A stretch of 54,686 bases of DNA, from NCBI GenBank assembly GCA_017407115.1, contig JAFQXD010000026.1:1-54686 (forward strand), written 5' to 3'. This stretch comes from Methanobrevibacter sp. (GTDB lineage Archaea > Methanobacteriota > Methanobacteria > Methanobacteriales > Methanobacteriaceae). Positions 45,829 to 52,369 of this stretch are shown piece by piece. Made by a program: the position numbers and the translations under genes. The notes under the pieces are model-generated. The model saw nothing but the letters and a program-made list of their open reading frames with translations. It searched no databases and was not told the DNA's origin. The number at the start of each line of letters is the position of its first letter. Positions within the stretch are counted from its first letter, which is position 1.

Positions 45829-46617
45829 ATGAAAGGAATTATAGGAGCTATTTCTGGAGATATAATCGGATCAACTCATGAGTTCAATCCGATAAAAACA
45901 AAAGATTTTCATCTGTTTAACAGACATTCAACATTTACTGATGATACTGTTATGACATTGGCCATTGCAAAATGGTTATGTGAAGACAAATCTTCAAAAG
46001 ATGTTTTAATCAAAAACGTAAAGCATTTCGGAAACAGATATCCCAATGCAGGATATGGGGGAATGTTTAAAAAATGGCTTTCTCAAACATCACCTGATCC
46101 ATACGAAAGCTGGGCAAATGGCTCTGCTATGAGGGTATCTCCATGTGCATGGGTGGCTGAAAGTTTAGAAGAATCACAAAGTCTTGCTGAATTGTCAGCA
46201 GTTATAACTCATAATCATCCGGAAGGTGTTAAAGGAGCTCTTGCAACATCCGATGCAATATATCTGGCGCGCGTTGGTGCCTCAAAGGAGGAAATCAGAG
46301 ACCATATTGAGCTTAGATATGACTATGATTTAAATCGCACAGTTGAAGAGATAAGACCAAATTATTCTTTTGATGTTTCCTGTGCAGGTAGCGTTCCAGA
46401 GTCAATAATTTGCTTTTTGGATGCAAAAGATTTTGAAGACACAATAAGAAATGCAGTTTCATTAGGGGGAGATGCAGATACTCAAGCGGCAATTGCAGGC
46501 AGTATTGCAAGCGCTTATTGGGATGTTTCTCGAGACATTTCATACAAGTCAATTCATCGCCTGGATTATTTCCTGTTGAATGCGTTTATAGAGTTTGAAG
46601 AAAAATTCTTTGATTAG
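45829..46617 (+). CDS. ADP-ribosylglycohydrolase family protein
   Basis: 262 residues from ATG 45829 (MKGIIGAISGDIIGSTHEF); an ATG at 45823 or TTG at 45811 is possible. Metal-binding motifs of the DraG/ARH family: GDIIGSTHEF at the start, TFTDDTVMTLAIAKWL, and SLGGDADTQAAIAGSIASAYW. It removes ADP-ribose from proteins or small molecules; the target is unknown. It ends by overlapping the convergent trmB-like gene by 4 bp. No matching ADP-ribosyltransferase is in this window. Confidence 0.9.
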   Translation: MKGIIGAISGDIIGSTHEFNPIKTKDFHLFNRHSTFTDDTVMTLAIAKWLCEDKSSKDVLIKNVKHFGNRYPNAGYGGMFKKWLSQTSPDPYESWANGSAMRVSPCAWVAESLEESQSLAELSAVITHNHPEGVKGALATSDAIYLARVGASKEEIRDHIELRYDYDLNRTVEEIRPNYSFDVSCAGSVPESIICFLDAKDFEDTIRNAVSLGGDADTQAAIAGSIASAYWDVSRDISYKSIHRLDYFLLNAFIEFEEKFFD

Positions 46618-47399
46618 GCGGACTTCTGTCTGCTCTTGTTTTTCATTTTTTTAAGCTGGTTCATAAATCTTTCATCGTAATTTCTTGCAACGTCCTCATA
46701 TTTATTCCATATTCCGATGGCAGTTTCTGGAATGACTTCACGTTTGTCCTCTGAAAATTTGGTGTATGTGTGCATCATCTCTTTTGAATCTGAAATCAAA
46801 ACTTTTACAAATGGAATGTCTGCTTTTTGAATGTTGATGTCGGCATCCTTGAACATTTTGATGATGTCTGTCTCTTCATTGTTGATGTAGCATGTCGGTG
46901 AAGCCAATATGTTCACATTTAATGAGGATCTTTTATTAAATGCTTTGATTAACGCTTCGCCCTCGCCGTCAAATAAAAATCCTATTCTCATGTTTATGGA
47001 ACTTTTTGCCCTATTGATGATTTCTAATTCCTGAGCTATGATTTTTTCAACGCCGTATATTCTCCAGATTGGTGCTTGAACCTGACTCATTCCATTTTCA
47101 TATATGTTTGTTAATTTGGTTATTGTATCATCAATCTCTGAGTCGATTCTTTCTTTTTCACGGCTCAACACTTCGACTGGAGACTTGACGTTGTAGGTCT
47201 GAGGTCTTCCGTCTTCAATTTCAATGTAATTTTTTTCTGCCAATCCCTTGAGCACGTCATATATTTTGCTTCGGGGAATTTCTGACTTTTCAGCTATTTC
47301 TGTTGCTGTTGACGAAATCAGGGAGGTCAATGTCATGTATGCCTGGGCTTCATAAATGGTAAGGCCAATTCCTTTAAGCACGGATATATCTTCATTCAT
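46614..47399 (-). CDS. TrmB-family transcriptional regulator
   Basis: 261 residues. The N-terminal winged helix has the TrmB signature LKGIGLTIYEAQAYMTLTSLISSTATEIAEKS and IPRSKIYDVLKGL (recognition helix). A coiled-coil dimerisation helix follows (ESPVEVLSREKERIDSEIDDT region) and a C-terminal effector-binding domain (IWRIYGVEKIIAQELEIINRAKSSINMRIGFL) of the phospholipase D-like kind. It is divergent from hcp-cupin with 120 bp between and probably controls that operon. The TATA box at 47423-47430 (minus strand) predicts a leaderless message. Confidence 0.9.
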   Translation of the reverse strand: MNEDISVLKGIGLTIYEAQAYMTLTSLISSTATEIAEKSEIPRSKIYDVLKGLAEKNYIEIEDGRPQTYNVKSPVEVLSREKERIDSEIDDTITKLTNIYENGMSQVQAPIWRIYGVEKIIAQELEIINRAKSSINMRIGFLFDGEGEALIKAFNKRSSLNVNILASPTCYINNEETDIIKMFKDADINIQKADIPFVKVLISDSKEMMHTYTKFSEDKREVIPETAIGIWNKYEDVARNYDERFMNQLKKMKNKSRQKSA

Positions 47400-47445
47400 A
47401 CTACTTATTTTATTATCAAAATTATATAAATATTACTTTTCACCC

Positions 47446-47471
47446 TTGTTTAGTGACAAAATATTTATATA
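47446..47471 (+). promoter_or_regulatory. hcp promoter with candidate operator
   Basis: TTTATATA at 47464-47471 is the hcp TATA box, with start near 47493 and a leader of about 27 nt carrying GAGGT. TTGT-N6-ACAA (47446-47459) directly before it is a short inverted repeat between the divergent promoters and a plausible site for the TrmB-like protein. Confidence 0.4.
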
Positions 47472-47519
47472 CATTTCAATTTATAATCAATACTAACAAA
47501 TTAAATTGAGGTAATTAAA

Positions 47520-48827
47520 ATGGCGGATAATTTAGACATGTTTTGTTATCAATGTTCCCAAACTGCTCATGGTACAGGATGTACTATAAAAGGAGTTTGC
47601 GGTAAAAATGCAACTGTTGCAAGATTACAAGATAATTTAATCTTCACAATGAAAGGTATAAGTGCATACAACTACAATGCAAATGTTTTAGGAAAAGTTG
47701 ATCCTGAAATAGATGCATTTTTAACCAAAGGTCTCTACACTACATTGACTAATGTCAATTTTGATGTCAATGATTTAGTTGCATTGGCTTTGGAAGCTGG
47801 TAAAGTAAGTGTGGATGTAATGAGATTACTTAAGGATGCTCATATTGAAGCTTACGGCGAACCACAACCTGTAGAAGTAAAAGTTGGTGCACAGGAAGGA
47901 CCAGCAATTATTGTAACCGGTCACGACTTGAAAGCATTGGAAGAATTATTGAAACAAGTGGAAGGAACTGACATTAAGGTTTACACTCACTCTGAAATGT
48001 TGCCTGCTCACGGATACCCTGGCTTAAACAAATATGAAAACTTGGCTGGACAGTTAGGTGGAGCATGGCATGATCAAAGAATGACCTTCAAAAAATACAA
48101 TGCAGCAATTGTTGGAACCAGTAACTGCGTATTGCCAGCAATGGATTCCTACAAAGAAAGAATGTTTACAATGGATGTTGCTAAACTTGAAGGCGTAAAA
48201 ACCATTGATGACTATGACTTCTCAGAAGTAATTGAATGTGCAAAATCATTAGGCGGTCTTGAAGCTGAGGAATTGACCACAATAACTACCGGTTGGAGTG
48301 CAGGAGCTATTGTCGAACATGCTGATGCAATCAAAAAATTAGTTGAAGAAGGCAAAATCAGAAGGTTCTTTGTAGTTGGAGGATGTGACAAAGCAGCAAA
48401 ACACAACGATTATTACAGAGAATTTGTTGCAAACTTGCCTCAGGACACTGTAATCTTAACCTTAGCATGTGGTAAATACAAATTCAATGATCTTGACTTA
48501 GGAGATATTGAAGGAATTCCAAGATTATTGGATGTCGGACAATGTAACGATACTATTGTTGCTGTTGATGTTGCAGTGGCTTTATGCGAATTATTCGGTA
48601 TGGAATTAAACGAATTGCCATTGACAATCGTTCTCTCTTGGATGGAACAAAAAGCAGCTGCAGTACTTTGGGCATTGCTCTACTTAGGAAAAACCGACAT
48701 GTGGATTGGACCGGTACTCCCTGCATGGTGTAATGACGACATACTGAACGTATTGGTTGAAAACTATAATTTAACTCCAACTTCCGGTAATGCATTAGTG
48801 GACATTAAAAGAATTATGGGGGAATAA
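47520..48827 (+). CDS. hcp: Hydroxylamine reductase / hybrid cluster protein
   Basis: 435 residues, the short archaeal form lacking part of the helical domain found in enteric Hcp (about 550). N-terminal cluster cysteines C9, C12, C21 and C27 in [19 protein letters not shown] bind a [4Fe-4S] cluster. Hybrid-cluster ligands are spread through the C-terminal half: [24 protein letters not shown] and DVGQCNDT. It reduces hydroxylamine and probably NO or other reactive nitrogen species and helps with oxidative stress. It forms an operon with the cupin 2 nt downstream. TrmB-like regulator divergent. Confidence 0.94.
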   Translation: MADNLDMFCYQCSQTAHGTGCTIKGVCGKNATVARLQDNLIFTMKGISAYNYNANVLGKVDPEIDAFLTKGLYTTLTNVNFDVNDLVALALEAGKVSVDVMRLLKDAHIEAYGEPQPVEVKVGAQEGPAIIVTGHDLKALEELLKQVEGTDIKVYTHSEMLPAHGYPGLNKYENLAGQLGGAWHDQRMTFKKYNAAIVGTSNCVLPAMDSYKERMFTMDVAKLEGVKTIDDYDFSEVIECAKSLGGLEAEELTTITTGWSAGAIVEHADAIKKLVEEGKIRRFFVVGGCDKAAKHNDYYREFVANLPQDTVILTLACGKYKFNDLDLGDIEGIPRLLDVGQCNDTIVAVDVAVALCELFGMELNELPLTIVLSWMEQKAAAVLWALLYLGKTDMWIGPVLPAWCNDDILNVLVENYNLTPTSGNALVDIKRIMGE

Positions 48828-48829
48828 CT

Positions 48830-49159
48830 ATGAGTGAGGATATCAAAGCACAAGCTTTAGATATTCAGTTTTTAGTTGACTATCAAGCAGATACTGTTGT
48901 TAGTCGTGAAGTAATTAAAAAAGAATTGGGAACTGTTACATTCTTTGCCTTTGATCAAGGTCAAGGATTGTCTGAGCATTCAGCTCCGTTTGATGCTATG
49001 GTTCAGGTCATTGATGGTGAAGCGGAAATCACAATTTCCGGTAACGTCCACACAGTCAAAGCTGGACAGATGATTATCATGCCTGCAAACGAACCACATG
49101 CACTTCAAGCAAAAAACAGCCCCTATAAAATGATATTAACCATGATTAAAAGTGATTAA
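48830..49159 (+). CDS. Single-domain cupin protein
   Basis: 109 residues. Cupin motif 1 is EHSAPFDAMVQVIDGEAEITI and motif 2 is MPANEPHALQA, giving a small beta barrel with at least two histidines able to bind metal. Substrate unknown; coupling to hcp (2 nt) suggests a role in handling reactive nitrogen or oxygen products. The last 18 bp including the stop are repeated at 50425-50443. Confidence 0.9.
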   Translation: MSEDIKAQALDIQFLVDYQADTVVSREVIKKELGTVTFFAFDQGQGLSEHSAPFDAMVQVIDGEAEITISGNVHTVKAGQMIIMPANEPHALQAKNSPYKMILTMIKSD

Positions 49160-49160
49160 T
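49142..49160 (+). repeat. 19-bp direct repeat, left copy (cupin 3' end)
   Basis: ATGATTAAAAGTGATTAAT, encoding MIKSD-stop of the cupin plus one base. An identical copy is at 50425-50443. The repeat can be extended on both sides with mismatches. Confidence 0.8.
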
Positions 49161-49387
49161 ATAGTAATGTAGTTTAGGTTTGTCTCATATTAAAAGACAA
49201 CCTTTATTATATTTATTTTCAGCAAGGAGAAAAATCTGAAGTTTATTAAGTTGGATGTGCACAGTATCATGGAAATTGATTGTTTTAATTCAATTTAAAT
49301 CTCCAATTCTTCTTTTTTTTATTTATTTTTTTTAGCTAATTACTTACTCTTAAATTATTCTATAACTTATTTTTTCACTTATATCAA

Positions 49388-49414
49388 TAGGCTTATAAAT
49401 TACAGTATTTATGC
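49388..49414 (+). repeat. Inner imperfect direct repeat, left copy
   Basis: TAGGCTTATAAATTACAGTATTTATGC; partner at 50216-50242 reads TAGGCTCATAAATTAC then TATTTGTGTGC. Sixteen of the first 17 positions match. It flanks the A2-B2 module inside the 19-bp repeats. Confidence 0.5.
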
Positions 49415-49525
49415 TTTTTAAACATGTTTTGTTTTAAGATTTGTTGCATTAGATGCCTTTTATGATTTTCATTTTTTTTTCATTTATTCGGCGAATTTTT
49501 TTATCAATTAATTTTTTTGCACAGC

Positions 49526-49588
49526 AAAGTTTATATGGGATGTTTTGTTCACTACAATTTTACAAAGTGGCTTCAACAAGCTTTAAAT
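49526..49588 (+). promoter_or_regulatory. Module 2, element A: conserved promoter and leader segment
   Basis: 63 bp, second copy of 25312-25373. TTTATAT (49530-49536) should start transcription near 49559. The leader would include AAAGTGGCTTCAACAAGCTTT, a hairpin with GCTT/AAGC stem and CAAC loop. About 70 bp later comes the strongest ribosome binding site in the window. Confidence 0.6.
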
Positions 49589-49660
49589 AATTTATAACAG
49601 ATATATATTCTCTTGAAAAGCCTCAATCTATAAAATATTTTTGGAAGGAGGTGAATAAAC

Positions 49661-49837
49661 ATGATGATACTCATTGTAATCAATGTTTATTTGTTAATCA
49701 GAGTAGTTTCACCGTATGACTTTTCTGGTGTTCTTTCCATGCGTCCGAATGGGGGTGAAAAAAGTGGAGTTAATTATCTTCATCATTGGAACATACTGTC
49801 TGAATATCATGACAATAATGTGTCTAATGAAAAATAG
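49661..49837 (+). CDS. Short ORF behind a perfect GGAGGTGA site, 58 codons
   Basis: ATG 49661 lies six bases after GGAGGTGA (49647-49654), a full match to the 16S rRNA 3' end. The first 17 residues are hydrophobic (MMILIVINVYLLIRVV) and the rest polar (SPYDFSGVLSMRPNGGEKSG and on). I know no family. It lies downstream of promoter A2 and upstream of a large stem-loop, and overlaps a second peptide ORF in another frame. It could be a real peptide or a leader whose translation controls the nested ORF. Confidence 0.4.
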   Translation: MMILIVINVYLLIRVVSPYDFSGVLSMRPNGGEKSGVNYLHHWNILSEYHDNNVSNEK

Positions 49838-49844
49838 AAGATAA
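49764..49844 (+). CDS. Nested hydrophobic peptide ORF, 26 codons
   Basis: In the +1 frame relative to the 58-codon ORF, GTG 49764 follows GGGGGTGA (49751-49758) by five bases and encodes a peptide with one membrane span and a basic end: hydrophobic VELIIFIIGTYCLNIMTIMC, then LMKNRR. An ATG at 49749 in the same frame would give 31 residues with an extra MGVKK. Small single-span peptides with charged ends are typical of type I toxins. Overlap with an upstream leader ORF resembles hok/mok. No homology is claimed. Confidence 0.35.
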   Translation: MELIIFIIGTYCLNIMTIMCLMKNRR

Positions 49845-49870
49845 TGACTCAAATTTTCACCTCACTTAAG

Positions 49871-49960
49871 GGCAATTAAATAAAAACAAATCAATGAAGG
49901 TCTTCGAAAACTAATGTTTTCATGAGGCTTTTCCCCTGAGATAGACACTGTTTAATTGCC
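49871..49960 (+). ncRNA. Large stem-loop downstream of the peptide ORFs
   Basis: GGCAATTAAA (49871-49880) and TTTAATTGCC (49951-49960) are perfect 10-bp arms enclosing 70 nt. Inside is a second stem: 49897-49904 with 49924-49931 (several G-T pairs), topped by GAAAAC/GTTTTC (49906-49911, 49916-49921) with a TAAT loop. Total span 90 nt. It may protect or regulate the message of the short ORFs, or be processed as a separate RNA. It is absent between A1 and B1. Confidence 0.45.
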
Positions 49961-49982
49961 TATTTTTCTAAAATCAGTTAAG

Positions 49983-49990
49983 TTTATATA
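49983..49990 (+). promoter_or_regulatory. TATA box of RNA element B2
   Basis: TTTATATA followed by GG, 30 bp before the conserved ACAAG, exactly as at B1 (25394). Confidence 0.55.
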
Positions 49991-50012
49991 GGTTATTCAA
50001 TAATAGAATTAT

Positions 50013-50132
50013 ACAAGGGATTTACTTTTAAGTAAACCTCTATTAAGACGCAAAAAATATTTTATTATTAATGTCTAATACGGGATATTGCAGGGATTTT
50101 TCTCTGCAATAGGACATTAATCTTATTTTTTA
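50013..50132 (+). ncRNA. Module 2, element B: predicted two-hairpin small RNA
   Basis: Second copy of the B RNA. P1: TTTACT/AGTAAA (50021-50026, 50031-50036), loop TTTA, closed by GGG/CTC-type pairs. P2: outer stem TTAATGTC/GACATTAA (50068-50075, 50113-50120), inner stem TATTGCAGGG/CTCTGCAATA (50086-50095, 50102-50111), loop ATTTTT. A T tract (50125-50130) ends it. Compared with B1 the paired bases differ while pairing is kept, and ACAAG.GATTT, AACCTC and AATGTCTAAT are conserved single-strand or stem blocks. Confidence 0.55.
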
Positions 50133-50215
50133 AAACTCGATTAATTTAATTCTTCTCTATTTTTTGTTAAGAAACCATGTAATTCATATAGTATTACCAT
50201 TCGATTTAAAATAGT

Positions 50216-50242
50216 TAGGCTCATAAATTACTATTTGTGTGC
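50216..50242 (+). repeat. Inner imperfect direct repeat, right copy
   Basis: Partner of 49388-49414, with a 2-bp deletion and few substitutions. Together with the outer 19-bp repeats it brackets the A2-B2 module, but in mirrored order, so a simple tandem duplication does not explain both pairs. Confidence 0.5.
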
Positions 50243-50424
50243 CTAGATTATACTGTTGAGTTCACTATCGGTAAAAATGTTTTCAAATTCAGCGACAAAG
50301 TTATTTTTAAGTTCAATCATGTAAAGAATAAGGTTGATTTTAAATTATGGCTTTTGATATTCTTCTAAATTGTAAAAGTTGAAACTAATGTTTGATAATA
50401 TCAGTTGTAGACATAATCTGGACT

Positions 50425-50443
50425 ATGATTAAAAGTGATTAAT
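50425..50443 (+). repeat. 19-bp direct repeat, right copy
   Basis: Identical to the cupin 3' end at 49142-49160. It has no gene in front of it, so it looks like a copied tail or the trace of an insertion. Confidence 0.8.
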
Positions 50444-50455
50444 TTCATTTTATTT

Positions 50456-51271
50456 TTAATTTTTTTTCCACCAAACCATTATCCAATCGGCCTTGTCCTT
50501 AACGTTATATAATTTTCCGGTTTCTTCATCTTTTGTTAGAATTTCTGAGAGATATTTTTTAAGCTCTTCTTTTTCATCGTCTGAATATAAATCCAGTCTG
50601 AATTTGCCGTTGTCAACAGCCTCTTCAATACTTCCATATTCACGATAGTTATTCAAATCAAATCTCTCAATATTGGCGTAAATTCCCATATTGAAAAGAA
50701 TGTTGAAGAAATAATTGTAATCCGGGAAATTTTCGGTCTGCTTTCCGATTCTCTTATCGAAATCCTTTTCAATCTTTTTGTTTTCAGGTCCGAAAATGGT
50801 TATGAACACATATTTGTTGGCTATTTTGTCCAGTTCTTGAAGAACTTCATCGATTGGAATTATTCCGTTCAGGGATCTTGAACACACCACAACATCAACA
50901 TCCCCAATATCTTCATAGGTTATTTCTTCAATAGGTTTTAGAATGGTTTCAATGTTTTCTATGTTGTTTTCATAGGCTCTTTTTTTCAAGTATTCAAGCA
51001 TTTTGGGTGACGAATCAATTCCTATGACTTTTTTCACTTTCCGGGCAAGCGGCACGGTAATGGACCCTTCACCGCAGCCCACATCAAGGACAGTATCATT
51101 CTCATCCAGAATTAGTTTTTCAAACAATGCATCATTATAATCTTCTTTTCGGGTTCTTCTAAAAAAGCCTGGAGCTGCTTTATCCCAGTCCTTATCCACT
51201 TTGTTTGCTAATTTTTCACCCCAAAATCCAACCCAATCAACATCATTCGGGTTTTCAATGCACTGTTTCAT
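50456..51271 (-). CDS. Class I SAM-dependent methyltransferase
   Basis: 271 residues from ATG 51271 (MKQCIENPNDVDWVGFWGEKL). This ATG overlaps the stop of the aldo/keto reductase in ATGA, which decides it against a longer upstream frame. SAM motif I is TVLDVGCGEGSITVPLARKV (about 73-92), motif II IGIDSSPKML, and the acidic motif VDVVVCSRSLNGI. N-terminal WVGFWGEKLANKVDKDWDKAAPGFFRR resembles small-molecule methyltransferases. Substrate unknown. Transcribed with the reductase. Confidence 0.88.
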   Translation of the reverse strand: MKQCIENPNDVDWVGFWGEKLANKVDKDWDKAAPGFFRRTRKEDYNDALFEKLILDENDTVLDVGCGEGSITVPLARKVKKVIGIDSSPKMLEYLKKRAYENNIENIETILKPIEEITYEDIGDVDVVVCSRSLNGIIPIDEVLQELDKIANKYVFITIFGPENKKIEKDFDKRIGKQTENFPDYNYFFNILFNMGIYANIERFDLNNYREYGSIEEAVDNGKFRLDLYSDDEKEELKKYLSEILTKDEETGKLYNVKDKADWIMVWWKKN

Positions 51272-52275
51272 AATTTCACGTTTCCATTTAATACATTTTG
51301 ATAATCGGCATAATTTTCTTTTAAAAGTTCTGGAATATCCAATTCGTATGGACAGTTGTCTACACATGCATAACATTCCATACAATCGGTTGTTTTTTCC
51401 ATCATTTCCTGATACTCTTCAGTCAGGTAAGGTTCAGTTGGAAAACGCCTAATCCAGAGAGACATTCTTGCACACAGGCTGATGTTAATGTCTTCAGGAC
51501 ATGGCATGCAGTATCCGCATCCTCTGCAGAAGTTTTCCCCCAATTCCTTCTTGTCGTTTTCAATTATTTCTTTTAAGTCATCTGTTAGGATGGTATTTTC
51601 ATCATAGGTTAAGAATTCTTCAAGCTCTTCAAGCTTTTGAATCCCCCAAATCGGCAGGACATTATCGAACTGGTTTATATATGCAAAACTTGCTTTGGAG
51701 TTTTTTAAAAGCCCTCCTCCCATTGCTTTCATTGCAATAAATCCAATGTCCAGCTCTTTACATTTTTCGACTAATTTCAATTCCTCCTCACCGCTGAGGT
51801 ATGAGAAAGGGTATTGCAGGGTTTCATATAATCCGCTGTCAAGTGCTTCATGGGCATGTGTGATTTTATGGGTTGTAATTCCGATATGTCTTATCATTCC
51901 CTGTTCCTTTGCCTCCAGCATTGCTTTGTATAATTCATCATCTTCTTTAGGGCAAAAGGATATGTTGTGGAACTGATGTAAATCAATATAATCTGTTTTC
52001 ATGCTTTTAAGTGAAGTTTCCAAATCGCTCCAGAAGTCTTCCACACTCTCAGCACCACTTTTTGTTGCAAGATAGATGTTTTCACGCACATCACTTAATG
52101 CACGACCTATCTTTTCTTCACTGTCTGTATAAAAGTGTGCGGTGTCATAGAAATTTATCCCGTTTTCATATGCAGTCTTGAGAATTTCAACTGAATCTTT
52201 CATATTTCGTCTTTGAATTGGAAGAGCACCAAATCCATTTTTGTTTACTTCTAAATTTGTTTTTCCAAGCCTCAT
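51268..52275 (-). CDS. Aldo/keto reductase with C-terminal 2[4Fe-4S] domain
   Basis: 335 residues. Residues 1-235 are the AKR barrel: catalytic Asp and Tyr in NFYDTAHFYTDSEEKIGRAL, Lys in YLATKSG, His in DLHQFHNIS. From about 245 a ferredoxin-like domain follows with CRGCGYCMPCP (C-x2-C-x2-C-x3-C) and CMECYACVDNCP (C-x2-C-x2-C-x3-C). This fused type is common in anaerobes and may pass electrons from ferredoxin rather than NADPH. First gene of a two-gene operon with the methyltransferase. It is divergent from gltX with 94 bp between. Confidence 0.93.
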   Translation of the reverse strand: MRLGKTNLEVNKNGFGALPIQRRNMKDSVEILKTAYENGINFYDTAHFYTDSEEKIGRALSDVRENIYLATKSGAESVEDFWSDLETSLKSMKTDYIDLHQFHNISFCPKEDDELYKAMLEAKEQGMIRHIGITTHKITHAHEALDSGLYETLQYPFSYLSGEEELKLVEKCKELDIGFIAMKAMGGGLLKNSKASFAYINQFDNVLPIWGIQKLEELEEFLTYDENTILTDDLKEIIENDKKELGENFCRGCGYCMPCPEDINISLCARMSLWIRRFPTEPYLTEEYQEMMEKTTDCMECYACVDNCPYELDIPELLKENYADYQNVLNGNVKL

Positions 52276-52299
52276 TTTAATAACCCATTGTTTCGCTCA

Positions 52300-52313
52300 T
52301 TATATTTATATAT
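52300..52313 (+). promoter_or_regulatory. Shared TATA-rich promoter between the AKR gene and gltX
   Basis: ATATTTATATATC contains TTTATATA on the plus strand for gltX, giving a leader of about 35 nt with GTGATG as ribosome binding site. The mirror sequence on the minus strand (ATATATAAATAT) can serve the AKR gene, start near 52280. Confidence 0.45.
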
Positions 52314-52369
52314 CTTCAATTAGATAAATAATAATGCTTATTTTTATTAAAAATTAATGTGATGATTAA

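Larger units (their letters stand above)
49161..50424 (+). other. 1.26-kb island between direct repeats
   Basis: No large ORF on either strand. Contents in order: AT-rich sequence with an imperfect 27-bp repeat (49388-49414, partner 50216-50242), element A2 (49526-49588), short ORFs behind GGAGGTGA (49661-49844), a stem-loop with 10-bp arms (49871-49960), promoter and RNA element B2 (49983-50132), then AT-rich sequence. It lies between the cupin stop and the convergent methyltransferase gene. Confidence 0.55.

Noticed and set aside
49161..50424. The island as a degraded protein gene or IS
   Set aside because: No frame longer than about 60 codons, no remnants of a transposase, and no terminal inverted repeats were found; only direct repeats flank it.
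51272..51385. Longer N-terminus of the methyltransferase
   Set aside because: It overlaps the 3' end of the aldo/keto reductase gene by over 100 bp and has Cys/Arg-rich shadow composition; ATG 51271 forms the usual ATGA overlap.
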